Assembly: GCF_001592045.1 (NCBI RefSeq)
Contig: NZ_BCWB01000027.1
Location: 1-48,190, forward strand
Direction of reading: 5' to 3'
Source: Thermobifida fusca NBRC 14071 = JCM 3263
GTDB lineage: Bacteria > Actinomycetota > Actinomycetes > Streptosporangiales > Streptosporangiaceae
DNA length: 48,190 nucleotides
A model generated the notes under the pieces. It did no database searches and was not told the origin of the DNA. It saw only the letters and a program-made list of their open reading frames with translations. This document shows, in pieces, positions 1-7,765 of this stretch (its first letter is position 1; the number at the start of each line of letters is the position of its first letter). The position numbers and the translations under genes are program-made.

Positions 1-510
1 GCTCACCACGGCCCCGTTGGCGCGCATGAGGACTTCGAGGACCGCGAACTCTTTAGGGGTGAGCGAGACGGGCCGCCCGTCTCGCTCCACCGTGTGGTTG
101 GCAGGGTCCAGGGTGATGCCCTGGCGGCGGAGCACCGGCGGCAGCGGGGGCACGGAGCGCCGGGCGAGGGCGCGCACCCGGGCGACGAGTTCGGCGAAAG
201 CGAAGGGCTTGGCCATGTAGTCGTCGGCGCCCAGGCTGAGCCCGGCCACCTTGTCGTCGAGCTCCCCGGCCGCGGTGAGCATGAGGATCCGTCCCGGGTA
301 ACGGGCCGTGGCCAAAGATTTGCAGACTTCGTCACCGTGGGTTCCCGGCAGGTCCCGGTCCAGGATGATGACGTCGTAGTCGTTGACATTGGCACGTTCG
401 AGGGCGCTGTCGCCGTCGTAGGCGACGTCCACCGCCATCGATTCGCGACGCAGTCCTACCGCGATCGCGTCGGCCAGAACCTGCTCGTCTTCGACCACGA
501 GTACGCGCAC
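1..510 (-). CDS. OmpR-family response regulator (3' end cut off by window edge)
   Basis: Starts at a GTG (508-510) behind a GAAGGA ribosome site; 170 codons are visible before the window ends. The N-terminal receiver domain is clear: VLVVEDE at the start holds the acidic pocket, the phospho-acceptor Asp lies in the strand VIILDRDLPG, the switch Thr in MLTAAG and the conserved Lys in AKPF. It is followed by the beginning of an OmpR/PhoB winged-helix domain (VSLTPKEFAVLEVLM). In this family a sensor kinase phosphorylates the Asp and the protein then binds promoter DNA. The partner kinase would be expected downstream, outside the window, so the stimulus is unknown. The upstream region has a terminator-like hairpin directly before the ribosome site. 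Confidence 0.93.
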   Translation of the reverse strand, partial: MRVLVVEDEQVLADAIAVGLRRESMAVDVAYDGDSALERANVNDYDVIILDRDLPGTHGDEVCKSLATARYPGRILMLTAAGELDDKVAGLSLGADDYMAKPFAFAELVARVRALARRSVPPLPPVLRRQGITLDPANHTVERDGRPVSLTPKEFAVLEVLMRANGAVVS

Positions 511-547
511 TGTGTCCTTCGTTCGTTTTCGTGGTGATAAGGAAAAG

Positions 548-812
548 GCCGCTGCCGGCGCATCCCCCAACACACCGGCAGCGGCGTTTATCTCCGGCTG
601 CGCCTTCAGTTGTCCACTCCTCGACAAGGTGGAAGCCCTCGCCAAGGGCGTCTCACGCAGCCGGAAGCACGACTTCCGGCTGGAGGCCGGTTACCCCTTT
701 GATGATACTTCGAACCCGACGCCTCCGACACACGAGGCGTACTGTTCTGTGCACTCAGCGGCCCGAAAAGAAGGAGTCGCGGTCGGCGCATCCCCCAACC
801 GCCGACCGCGAC
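548..812. other. Hairpin-rich intergenic region with two stems sharing one loop sequence
   Basis: Four perfect or near-perfect stem-loops are packed between the response regulator and position 812: 548-586 (GCCGCTGCCGG stem), 659-681 (AGCCGGAAG stem, loop of 5), 719-740 (ACGCCTC stem) and 775-812 (GTCGCGGTCGGCG stem). The first and last have unrelated stem sequences but share the loop segment GCATCCCCCAAC. Read on the minus strand both are followed by T-rich tracts (CCTTTTCCTT and TCCTTCTTTT), so they could be terminators of one or two small minus-strand RNAs, or a leader or attenuator for the response regulator. Read on the plus strand the C-run loops recall the actinobacterial 6C RNA, but only five Cs are present and the stems lie far apart. 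No protein is credible here. Confidence 0.5.
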
Positions 813-834
813 GTTCACCCCGCACATCTCAAAT

Positions 835-863
835 TTGACACAGCACGGATAAGAAAGAGATAA
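835..863 (+). promoter_or_regulatory. Candidate sigma-70 promoter
   Basis: TTGACA at 835-840 is separated by 17 bases from AGATAA at 858-863. The plus-strand transcript would run towards the small gene at 1121 with a leader of about 250 bases. Between 864 and 1120 no other gene is visible; a second -10-like GGGTATGGT near 1081 could serve the gene more directly. Confidence 0.4.
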
Positions 864-1120
864 GCGTTGCCTTTCCGTGATCATCCTGGGGTATTGGCCC
901 TGCTCCGCACATTGCGCGTTATTCTCCGGATCCCCCTGTGCCCCGCGTAGGGGCCGGGGTTATCGTGGTGCCCTGTCGCACCGATCGATCAAGCACAGCG
1001 TCGTGCTCCTCGGGAGAGAAATCTCTCAGTCCCGTCACGGAATTCTGTCGAACCGTGATGTTTGGTGCGCGGACTGTCATGGGTATGGTCGGCAACCGCC
1101 AACCATGGTGAGAGAGGGGT

Positions 1121-1294
1121 GTGATGATGGGCGAGTTTCTGGCAGAGATTCGCGTACGAATCCGCGAAACCTCTACGTCGCTCCAAGCGGCCCAGGCTGC
1201 CGGAGACGAATTCCTTGCCGACGCGCACGCGTCGGAGCTGGAGGACTTGCACCGCATCGCTGCCCTCCACGGAATCGATCCGTACAGCGCGTAA
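1121..1294 (+). CDS. Small conserved-type hypothetical protein
   Basis: A 57-residue protein preceded by the ribosome site AGAGAGGGG; the start could be GTG at 1121 or ATG at 1124. The sequence (MGEFLAEIRVRI near the start, ending HGIDPYSA) is predicted to be mostly helical, with alternating charged and Ala/Leu residues. It has no signal peptide or membrane segment. The codons are strongly GC3-biased and the frame is uninterrupted, which supports a real gene. I recognise no domain and assign no function. It stands alone between divergent or unrelated genes. Confidence 0.6.
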   Translation: MMMGEFLAEIRVRIRETSTSLQAAQAAGDEFLADAHASELEDLHRIAALHGIDPYSA

Positions 1295-1547
1295 CTGGCG
1301 GCATGCCGCGGCAAGGCCGGGGCACCTGCAGGGCGGCCCGGCCTTCGGCATCGGCGCCGCCCGCCCCGTCCGCAGGCGGAATGGCGGATGGCATGCGCCG
1401 GTGCACTGCGCTGTTTCCCCGACGACTCGCCTCGCTGCTCCCGACCGGAAGCAGCCCGGAATAGTCCCGAGCAGACTCGGCACACCGGTACGACGCTGAG
1501 TCAGGGACGGCACGTGCGCACCCCACCGCCACGGACCGGAACACCGG

Positions 1548-2348
1548 TCAGGCGTCCCGGTCCGCTTCCAGCGACACCAAGAGGTCGTGGAGCGGTTCGA
1601 ACAGGCCTGGGGGTGCGGCCACCAGCATGGCGTTATTCGGCGGGGTGCCGCGCAGCCCCGCCACGCGAGCCCCTGCTTCTTCCGCGATCAAGGCCCCTGC
1701 GCCCCAGTCCCACGGGTGGACGCCTTGCTCGTAGTAGGCGTTGACGCTCCCCTCCGCCACTGTGCACAGGTCGATCGCGGCTGAGCCGCCCCGGCGGATG
1801 TCCCGGATCTTCGGCAGGAGTGCGCCGAGTACCTGAGCCTGCTTACGGCGGCGCTCTGCCGCATAGCCGAACCCGGTAGCGACCAGGGCCATGCTGAGGT
1901 CCACGGGGTCGGCCACGGAGATCGGTTCCCCGTTGCGGTAGGCGCCTTCCCCGCGCACTGCGGTGTAGGTCCGCCCGAGCACGGGGACCTCCACTACCCC
2001 GGCCACCACTTCCCCGTCGACTTCCGCGGCGACGCTGACGGCCCATTCGGCCCGCCCGTAGAGGTAGTTGACCGTGCCGTCGATGGGGTCGACCACCCAG
2101 CGCACCTGGCTTCTGCCCTGGGCTGCGCCGCCCTCCTCCCCCAGGATCGCGTCGTCGGGCCGAGCGCTGAGGAGGACGTCGCGGATCATCTCCTCGGTGG
2201 CCCGGTCCATCTCGGTGACCACATCAGTGGGCGAGGACTTGACGTCGAGTACTGAGATTCCGTGTTGGCCGCGCGCTGCCAGCGCACCTCCTTTACGGGC
2301 CGCTTCCAGCGCAAGGTCCAGCAACTCCCGCGGATCGGGAACGGTCAC
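1548..2348 (-). CDS. Inositol monophosphatase family protein
   Basis: Starts at GTG; 266 residues, the normal family length. The lithium-sensitive phosphatase signature is intact: metal ligands in GEE (70-72) and DPIDGT (87-92) within WVVDPIDGTVNYLYG, and the C-terminal HPWDWGAG (211-218) that supplies the last metal-binding Asp. The fold hydrolyses a phosphomonoester with two or three Mg2+ ions. Actinobacterial members act on inositol-1-phosphate, histidinol phosphate or related substrates, so the substrate cannot be fixed from sequence. It is transcribed alone and diverges from the deacetylase-like gene at 2638; the 290 bases between them hold both promoters. Confidence 0.9.
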   Translation of the reverse strand: MTVPDPRELLDLALEAARKGGALAARGQHGISVLDVKSSPTDVVTEMDRATEEMIRDVLLSARPDDAILGEEGGAAQGRSQVRWVVDPIDGTVNYLYGRAEWAVSVAAEVDGEVVAGVVEVPVLGRTYTAVRGEGAYRNGEPISVADPVDLSMALVATGFGYAAERRRKQAQVLGALLPKIRDIRRGGSAAIDLCTVAEGSVNAYYEQGVHPWDWGAGALIAEEAGARVAGLRGTPPNNAMLVAAPPGLFEPLHDLLVSLEADRDA

Positions 2349-2637
2349 GGTGGTCTCCTCACAACGGATTTGTGGGGTGCCTTGCCCGGGCGGGACTGCG
2401 GAGCCCTCTTACTCCCTCGTGGAGCGCATTGCCGGCGTTTTTCTTTTTGTCCGCAGACACCGCCGCTTGTCAGTTTGTGCCGCATTCGAGCCTATCTGTG
2501 GCCGCTGATCCACGAAGGGACACAACGCACAACACTCGACACTTTATGTAACCAATCAGCTACTCAAAGTGATAAATTTCTCGCGGTCACCGCCCTTTCA
2601 CGTTCTCACGCCGAAAAGCCGAAGGAACCAGGATCTC

Positions 2638-3834
2638 GTGGGAAAAATTTCGCGTCGCACTTTTCTGTCCGCCACCGCACTCACCGCCTTGGGTACCGTC
2701 GGTTGCTCGACGACACAGGCCGGGACCGGTCCTGAGGCCGCGCCGCGACGAGTCCGAGTGATCGGTGACGGCTCTACGTCAGACACCGGACCGCAGCCCA
2801 ACCAGCCGACCGTCGACCAGCTCGACCGCCGGTCAGGGCCACCGCAGTTCGTCGTCGTCTCCTGGGACGGTGCCGGAGAACTCAGCGACAGGCTGTTCAG
2901 CCGCTTCCGCGAGGTGGCCCGCCGCAACAACGCCCATATGACCTTCTTCCTCAGCGGCATCTACCTGCTGCCCGAGCACCGTAAACACCTCTACCATCCG
3001 CCGAAGCACCCGGTGGGCGCCTCCGATATCGGCTATCTCAGCGAGGAGTCCATCCACCGCACCATCCGGCAGCTCGACTTGGCCTGGCGGGAAGGCCATG
3101 AGATCGGCACCCACTTCAACGGGCACTTCTGCGGACCCAACGGGGTGTCCACCTGGTCGCCCGCCGACTGGGAGTCGGAGATCCAGCAGGCCATCAAGTT
3201 CGTGATGACCTGGAAAACCAACACCGGATTCACCGACCTTTCGCCCTTGCCGTTCGACTACCGCAAGGAACTCGTGGGCGGCCGCACCCCCTGCCTGCAA
3301 GGCAGAGACCAACTCCTGCCCACCGCGGCCAAACTCGGCTGGCGCTACGACGCGAGCTCTCCCGGATGGCTGCAGGTCTGGCCTGTGCGCCGGCACGGAC
3401 TGTGGGACTTCCCCCTGCAGTCGCTGCCCATGGCCGGCGAAGACTTCGAAGTCCTGTCCATGGACTACAACATCATGGTCAACCAGTCGAAGACGCCCCA
3501 GGGCGACCGCAGCAAATACGGCCGGTGGCGCGCCCAAGCCCGCGACACCTACCTGAAAGGGTTCGAACGCGCCTACTTCAGCAACCGGGCCCCGCTGTTC
3601 ATCGGAAACCACTTCCAACGGTGGAACGGCGGCATCTACATGGACGCGGTTGAACAGTTCATGGACGAAATCGGCGGGGAACCCGACGTCCGAATGGTCT
3701 CCTTCCGGCAGCTCGCCGACTGGCTCGACGCCCAAGACCCCGGTGTCCTCACGAAACTCGCCCGGCTCAACGTCGGCCAGGCCCCGCCGGGAGGCTGGGA
3801 GGAATACCTGAACTCCGATGCTCCGCTGCCTTGA
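2638..3834 (+). CDS. Tat-exported polysaccharide-deacetylase-like lipoprotein
   Basis: GTG at 2638 is chosen because a GAAGGA ribosome site lies 11 bases upstream and the frame then begins directly with a twin-arginine signal (SRRTFL, Arg at 6-7) ending in a lipobox-like TVGC with Cys23. The mature part (398 residues in all) shows the NodB/polysaccharide deacetylase pattern: FVVVSWDGAG (71-80) with the motif-1 Asp, TFFLSG (102-107) and HEIGTHFNGH (154-163) with the two metal-binding His. Members remove acetyl groups from chitin, xylan or peptidoglycan. An extracellular, membrane-anchored carbohydrate esterase is a reasonable inference. The tail is longer than a minimal NodB domain. It is convergent with hemH across a bidirectional terminator. 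Confidence 0.85.
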   Translation: MGKISRRTFLSATALTALGTVGCSTTQAGTGPEAAPRRVRVIGDGSTSDTGPQPNQPTVDQLDRRSGPPQFVVVSWDGAGELSDRLFSRFREVARRNNAHMTFFLSGIYLLPEHRKHLYHPPKHPVGASDIGYLSEESIHRTIRQLDLAWREGHEIGTHFNGHFCGPNGVSTWSPADWESEIQQAIKFVMTWKTNTGFTDLSPLPFDYRKELVGGRTPCLQGRDQLLPTAAKLGWRYDASSPGWLQVWPVRRHGLWDFPLQSLPMAGEDFEVLSMDYNIMVNQSKTPQGDRSKYGRWRAQARDTYLKGFERAYFSNRAPLFIGNHFQRWNGGIYMDAVEQFMDEIGGEPDVRMVSFRQLADWLDAQDPGVLTKLARLNVGQAPPGGWEEYLNSDAPLP

Positions 3835-3848
3835 CTGCCTGCCTGGCT

Positions 3849-3886
3849 GACGGGGGTGACCCGGTCACCGCCGGATCACCCCCGTC
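3849..3886. terminator. Bidirectional hairpin between convergent genes
   Basis: Perfect 11-bp stem GACGGGGGTGA (3849-3859) / TCACCCCCGTC (3876-3886) in the short gap between the deacetylase-like gene and hemH. There is no strong U-run, which is common in very GC-rich actinomycetes. Confidence 0.65.
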
Positions 3887-3892
3887 GCACCG

Positions 3893-4924
3893 TCAGCTCC
3901 GCTGGCAGCAGTCAGCTGGATCGTCGTGGCACGACCGTTCGATAGCGCCCAGGCCGCGCGGCGGACGCCCCTCCGCCCGCTCCGCCACCAGGTCGCGGAC
4001 CATCGCGACGAACGCCGGGTGCGTTCCCGGAGCGGCCGCCCGCTCCAGGCGGATGCCGAGCTTCTCCGCGGTCTCGCGGGCCTCCACGTCCAGGTCGTAC
4101 TTGACCTCCATGTGGTCGGAGACGAACCCGTGCGGAACCACGACCACCGACCGCACGCCTTCCTTCGCCAACTGCTCCAGCCGATCGTTGATGTCAGGCT
4201 CCAGCCACGGCTGGGAGGGCGGGCCGCTGCGGCTCTGGTAGACGATCTCGTAGGGGTAGTCGCGGTCGAGGCGTTCCGTGATCAGCCGGGCTGTCTCCAG
4301 CAGCTGCGCCTCATAGGCGGTCAGCGACCCGTAGTCGCGGCGGGGATCGCCTGACTTCTTCGCCATCGCGATCGGCAGGGAGTGCGCCGAGTACAGCAGC
4401 CGCGTCTCCGGCCGCAGCTCCTCAGGAATCCGCTCCAACGCCTGGCGGGTGTGGTCAACGAAAGCGTCGATGAACCCGGGGTGGTCGTAGAAGGGGCGGA
4501 TCAGGTCAATCTCGGGAGCCTCCGGCACCGCGGCGCGAGCCCGCTCGATGTCCTCCAAGTACTGCCGGTGGCTCGAGTAGTTGCTGTACGCCGACGTCGC
4601 CAGCGCCACCGCGCGGCGCACCCCGTTGCGCGCCATCTCGGCCACGGTGTCCTCGAGGTAGGGGTCCCAGTTGCGGTTACCCCAGTAGATGGGCAGTTCG
4701 ACCCCGTTGGCGGCGAAGTCGTCACGCAACGCTGCGATCAGGTCCCGGCACTGCTGGTTGATGGGGCTGACCCCATCGAAGAGGTAGTAGTGCTCCCCGA
4801 CTTCAGCCAACCGTTCCCGAGGGATGCCCCGACCGCGGGTGACATTCTCCAGGAACGGGATAACGTCTTCCCTCTTCTCCGGACCACCGAAGGAGATCAG
4901 CAGAAACGCGTCATAGGACCTCAT
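3893..4924 (-). CDS. hemH: Ferrochelatase (coproporphyrin III type)
   Basis: 343 residues from ATG, full family length. The family inserts Fe2+ into a porphyrin; in Actinobacteria the substrate is coproporphyrin III, giving coproheme that is then decarboxylated (also named cpfC). Seen here: the N-terminal LLISFGGPE, the metal-site segment YSAHSLP with the catalytic His, and VVVPHGFVSDHMEVKYDLDVEA near the end, whose SDHxE supplies the conserved Glu. The last residues contain Cys332, Cys339 and Cys340, resembling the C-terminal ligands of actinobacterial [2Fe-2S] ferrochelatases; I could not identify a fourth ligand by eye. No other haem gene is adjacent. Confidence 0.95.
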   Translation of the reverse strand: MRSYDAFLLISFGGPEKREDVIPFLENVTRGRGIPRERLAEVGEHYYLFDGVSPINQQCRDLIAALRDDFAANGVELPIYWGNRNWDPYLEDTVAEMARNGVRRAVALATSAYSNYSSHRQYLEDIERARAAVPEAPEIDLIRPFYDHPGFIDAFVDHTRQALERIPEELRPETRLLYSAHSLPIAMAKKSGDPRRDYGSLTAYEAQLLETARLITERLDRDYPYEIVYQSRSGPPSQPWLEPDINDRLEQLAKEGVRSVVVVPHGFVSDHMEVKYDLDVEARETAEKLGIRLERAAAPGTHPAFVAMVRDLVAERAEGRPPRGLGAIERSCHDDPADCCQRS

Positions 4925-5089
4925 GGCCCCATCAAACCAGCACTCCGCGTGACCCGTGCACCACCCCCTCCTTCACGGCGGCGTGACCCTCTTGACAGTC
5001 CGCCGCCGAGCCCGCACACTGCGAATCCCCTCCTCGAAGCCAGACCCGCCCCACCCGGTCCCCGGGCCAACCCCCCTGCTGAGGACGCC

Positions 5090-6391
5090 GTGACCCGCAC
5101 TCTTTGGCACAACTGGGCTGACACCTGCCGCATCACCCCCACCCGGATCGCCACCCCTACCAGCACCGCCGAGGTCGTCGCCGAAGTACGCGCAGCCGCG
5201 GCGGCGGGCAGCCGGATCCGCATGGTGGGATCAGGGCACTCCTTCACCGACATCGCGGCCACCGACGGCACCCTGCTCTCCCCCGCCGCCCTGGCCTCGG
5301 TGCGCTCCGTGGACCTCGCCGCCGGACGCGCCACCGTCGAAGCGGGAATGCGGCTCTGCGACCTCAACGAAACGCTCGCCGCGCACGGCGCAGCCCTGAC
5401 CAACATGGGAGACATCGCCGTGCAGACGCTGGCGGGTGCCACCCAGACCGGCACTCACGGGACCGGCCGCGCCTCGGCGAGCCTCGCCGCACAGATTCAG
5501 CAACTGGAACTGGTCCTGGCCGACGGGTCCGTGGTCACCTGTTCCCGAGACGAGGACCCGGACCTGTTCGACGCCGCCCGCGCGGGCCTGGGAGCGTTCG
5601 GCGTGGTGACCGCAATCACCATGGCGGTCGAGCCCGCGTTCCTGCTGCACGCCCGGGAAACCCCCATGCCGCTGGGGGAAGTCCTCGAACGCTTGGAGGA
5701 GCTGCGCACCACCAACGACCACTTCGAGTTCTTCTGGTTCCCGCACACCGAACGCACCATCACCAAGCGCAACAACCGCGTCCCCGGCCCAGCCCGCCCG
5801 CTTTCAGCCTTCCGCGCTTGGCTGGATGACGAGTTCCTCTCCAACTCGGTGTTCGAAGTCGTCAACCGGATGGCGCGGCGCCTGCCCCGCCTCATCCCCG
5901 CGATCAACCAGATCTCGGCGCGGGCGTTGACCGCGCGCGAATACGTCGACGTCTCCTACCGGGTGTTCACCAGTCCGCGCCGGGTCAAGTTCGTGGAAAT
6001 GGAGTACGCGATCCCCGTCGAGCACCTGCCCGACGTCCTCCACGACATGCGCGCCGTGTTCGCGAGCAGCCGCCACCGGATCAGCTTCCCCGTGGAAGTG
6101 CGGTTCGCCCCCGCCGACGACGTGTGGCTGTCCCCCGGCTACGGCAGGGAGAGCGCGTACGTGGCCGTGCACGTCTACCAGGGCTGCCCGTGGCAGGAGT
6201 ATTTCGCGGACCTGGAGGCGATCTTCACCGCTGCGGCGGGACGGCCCCACTGGGGCAAGATGCACACCCGCACCTTGTCCTACTTGGACAAGGTTTATCC
6301 TCGGCTGCGCGACGCTCTCGAAGTGCGCGAGCGGGTCGATCCGCACCGGCGCTTCACCAACGCCTATCTCGACCGCGTGTGGGGAGAATAG
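5090..6391 (+). CDS. FAD-linked oxidase of the alditol/aldonolactone oxidase family
   Basis: GTG at 5090 follows a GAGGAC ribosome site and starts exactly where homology should begin; a longer upstream frame runs antisense through hemH and is not coding. The product has 433 residues. The N-terminal PP-loop FAD-binding domain has GSGHSF (47-52); the His is the residue that carries covalent FAD in alditol oxidase and gulonolactone oxidase. TGTHGTG follows in the same domain, and the C-terminal ALO-type substrate domain contains WGKMHT (388-393). These enzymes oxidise polyols or sugar lactones with O2, producing H2O2. Alditol/xylitol oxidase and L-gulono-1,4-lactone oxidase are both possible. 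It appears cytosolic and monocistronic. Confidence 0.88.
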   Translation: MTRTLWHNWADTCRITPTRIATPTSTAEVVAEVRAAAAAGSRIRMVGSGHSFTDIAATDGTLLSPAALASVRSVDLAAGRATVEAGMRLCDLNETLAAHGAALTNMGDIAVQTLAGATQTGTHGTGRASASLAAQIQQLELVLADGSVVTCSRDEDPDLFDAARAGLGAFGVVTAITMAVEPAFLLHARETPMPLGEVLERLEELRTTNDHFEFFWFPHTERTITKRNNRVPGPARPLSAFRAWLDDEFLSNSVFEVVNRMARRLPRLIPAINQISARALTAREYVDVSYRVFTSPRRVKFVEMEYAIPVEHLPDVLHDMRAVFASSRHRISFPVEVRFAPADDVWLSPGYGRESAYVAVHVYQGCPWQEYFADLEAIFTAAAGRPHWGKMHTRTLSYLDKVYPRLRDALEVRERVDPHRRFTNAYLDRVWGE

Positions 6392-6728
6392 TCTCGGCGC
6401 AACGATCCGTCTGCGGTCTCCTCTGCCTTTGCTCGGCGTGTCAGCTCGACAGGCGCTCCGCAATACGGTCCGCTTTCTCACAGCCGTGGCCGGGACTTGC
6501 CACCCCACACAAACGGGAGAAAACGGGCCAGTGTCCACAACCACGGCCTGGCCGTGCCCCTCTCGGCGTGTCGGGATGGCACGATAGGGGAGTGCACCGC
6601 GCTCCGCTTCAGGCGTGTCTTCGAACATGCCGGGTGCGGTACTGGCTCGAAGGACCTGGGCCGACAAGACTGTGAACTGGGGGATACCGGGTTTCCCACC
6701 CCCTCGACGGGACGCGAAAGGGAGGGCG
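6392..6728. other. Intergenic region, nothing firm
   Basis: About 340 bases between the FAD oxidase and sepH. I see no tRNA, no strong terminator and no credible reading frame. The last 15 bases carry the ribosome site AAAGGGAGGG of sepH. The sepH promoter should lie here. Confidence 0.4.
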
Positions 6729-7721
6729 ATGCAAGAGCTTCGCCTGGTCGCCGTCAGTGAGGACGGAACCTACCTGGTGCTGGCCAGTGCCGGACGCGGA
6801 ACCCGTTTCATGCTGCCCGTCGACGACCGGCTCCGCGCTGCCGTGCGCGGGCAATTCTCTCGGCTCGGCCAGTACGAGATCGAAGTGGAGAATCCGTTGC
6901 GCCCCAAGGAGATCCAGGCCCGGATACGCGCGGGAGAAACTGCCGAATCTATTGCCCAGGCCGCAGGAATCCCTGTCGAGCGCGTGCGCTGGTTTGAAAG
7001 CCCAGTGCTGCAGGAGCGCGAGTACATGGCCCGGCAAGCGCAGCTTGCCCTGGTCCGCCGTCCCGGGGAGACCGCCCCGGGCCCCACCCTCGGCGACTTA
7101 GTAGCCGAACGGATTGGCGTGGCCCAACTGGAATCGGGGGAGGCGACCTGGGACTCGTGGAAGCGGGAGGACAACACCTGGCAGGTCAAACTGTCCTTCC
7201 GTGTCATGGGGGAAGAGCACGTCGCCCATTGGATCTACGAGCCGCGGCGCCGCTCGGTCACTCCCTATGACGAGGAGGCGGTGCGTCTCCTCTCCGCTGA
7301 CGACCGTGAAGTATCGGTGCCGCCCGCACCTCCCGAGGCAACCGTCACTCCTTTCACTCCACGCCGCTCCCCGGCACGGGAGGCTGCCCCGCCGCCCCAG
7401 GCGCCTGCCGCGACACCTCAGGAGACGGACGCCTCGACAACGCCCCGCTCCCCCATCACCACAGAGCTGGTGCGCCCCACCACCGAAGACACGGTGTTCA
7501 CTGCCACCGTGCCGGAACGCCACCACCGGCCCGGTCCCGCCCCCACGCCCGGTCCCGGCTCCCCGACACAGCGGGGTGCCAGCCCGCAGCGGGCGAGCCG
7601 CCCCGAAGCGTCCGTGCCCGCGGCCACCGGAGCTTCCCAGCAGCCCCGCCGTAAACGCGGCCGCCGCACCTCAGTGCCGTCCTGGGACGAGATCATGTTC
7701 GGGTCGAAGCGGTCTGACTGA
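6729..7721 (+). CDS. sepH: Septation protein SepH
   Basis: ATG at 6729 has a GGGAGGG ribosome site; upstream in-frame starts lack one. 330 residues: an N-terminal DUF3071 domain (MQELRLVAVSEDG onwards) containing a helix-turn-helix-like part around residues 60-100 (RAGETAESIAQAAGIPVERVRW), then from about residue 200 a disordered Pro/Ala/Thr-rich tail ending in a basic patch (RRKRGRR) and SWDEIMFG. SepH of Streptomyces and mycobacteria binds FtsZ and promotes assembly of FtsZ filaments at the septum. That role is known for the family and inferred here. The length and the conserved C-terminal SVPSWDEI(M/L)FG-type ending agree with the family. Confidence 0.88.
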   Translation: MQELRLVAVSEDGTYLVLASAGRGTRFMLPVDDRLRAAVRGQFSRLGQYEIEVENPLRPKEIQARIRAGETAESIAQAAGIPVERVRWFESPVLQEREYMARQAQLALVRRPGETAPGPTLGDLVAERIGVAQLESGEATWDSWKREDNTWQVKLSFRVMGEEHVAHWIYEPRRRSVTPYDEEAVRLLSADDREVSVPPAPPEATVTPFTPRRSPAREAAPPPQAPAATPQETDASTTPRSPITTELVRPTTEDTVFTATVPERHHRPGPAPTPGPGSPTQRGASPQRASRPEASVPAATGASQQPRRKRGRRTSVPSWDEIMFGSKRSD

Positions 7722-7765
7722 GACCGCACCTGCCGACCAGCAGCCGGCCAGGGTCCGCGGCCAGG

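Noticed and set aside
548-812. Annotating the hairpin pair as 6C RNA
   Set aside because: Loops have five rather than six Cs, stems are about 190 bases apart, and T-tracts favour the opposite strand.
4382-5089. N-terminal extension of the FAD oxidase by 236 residues
   Set aside because: The stretch lies antisense to hemH; the family starts at VTRTLWHNW, where a GTG with ribosome site exists.
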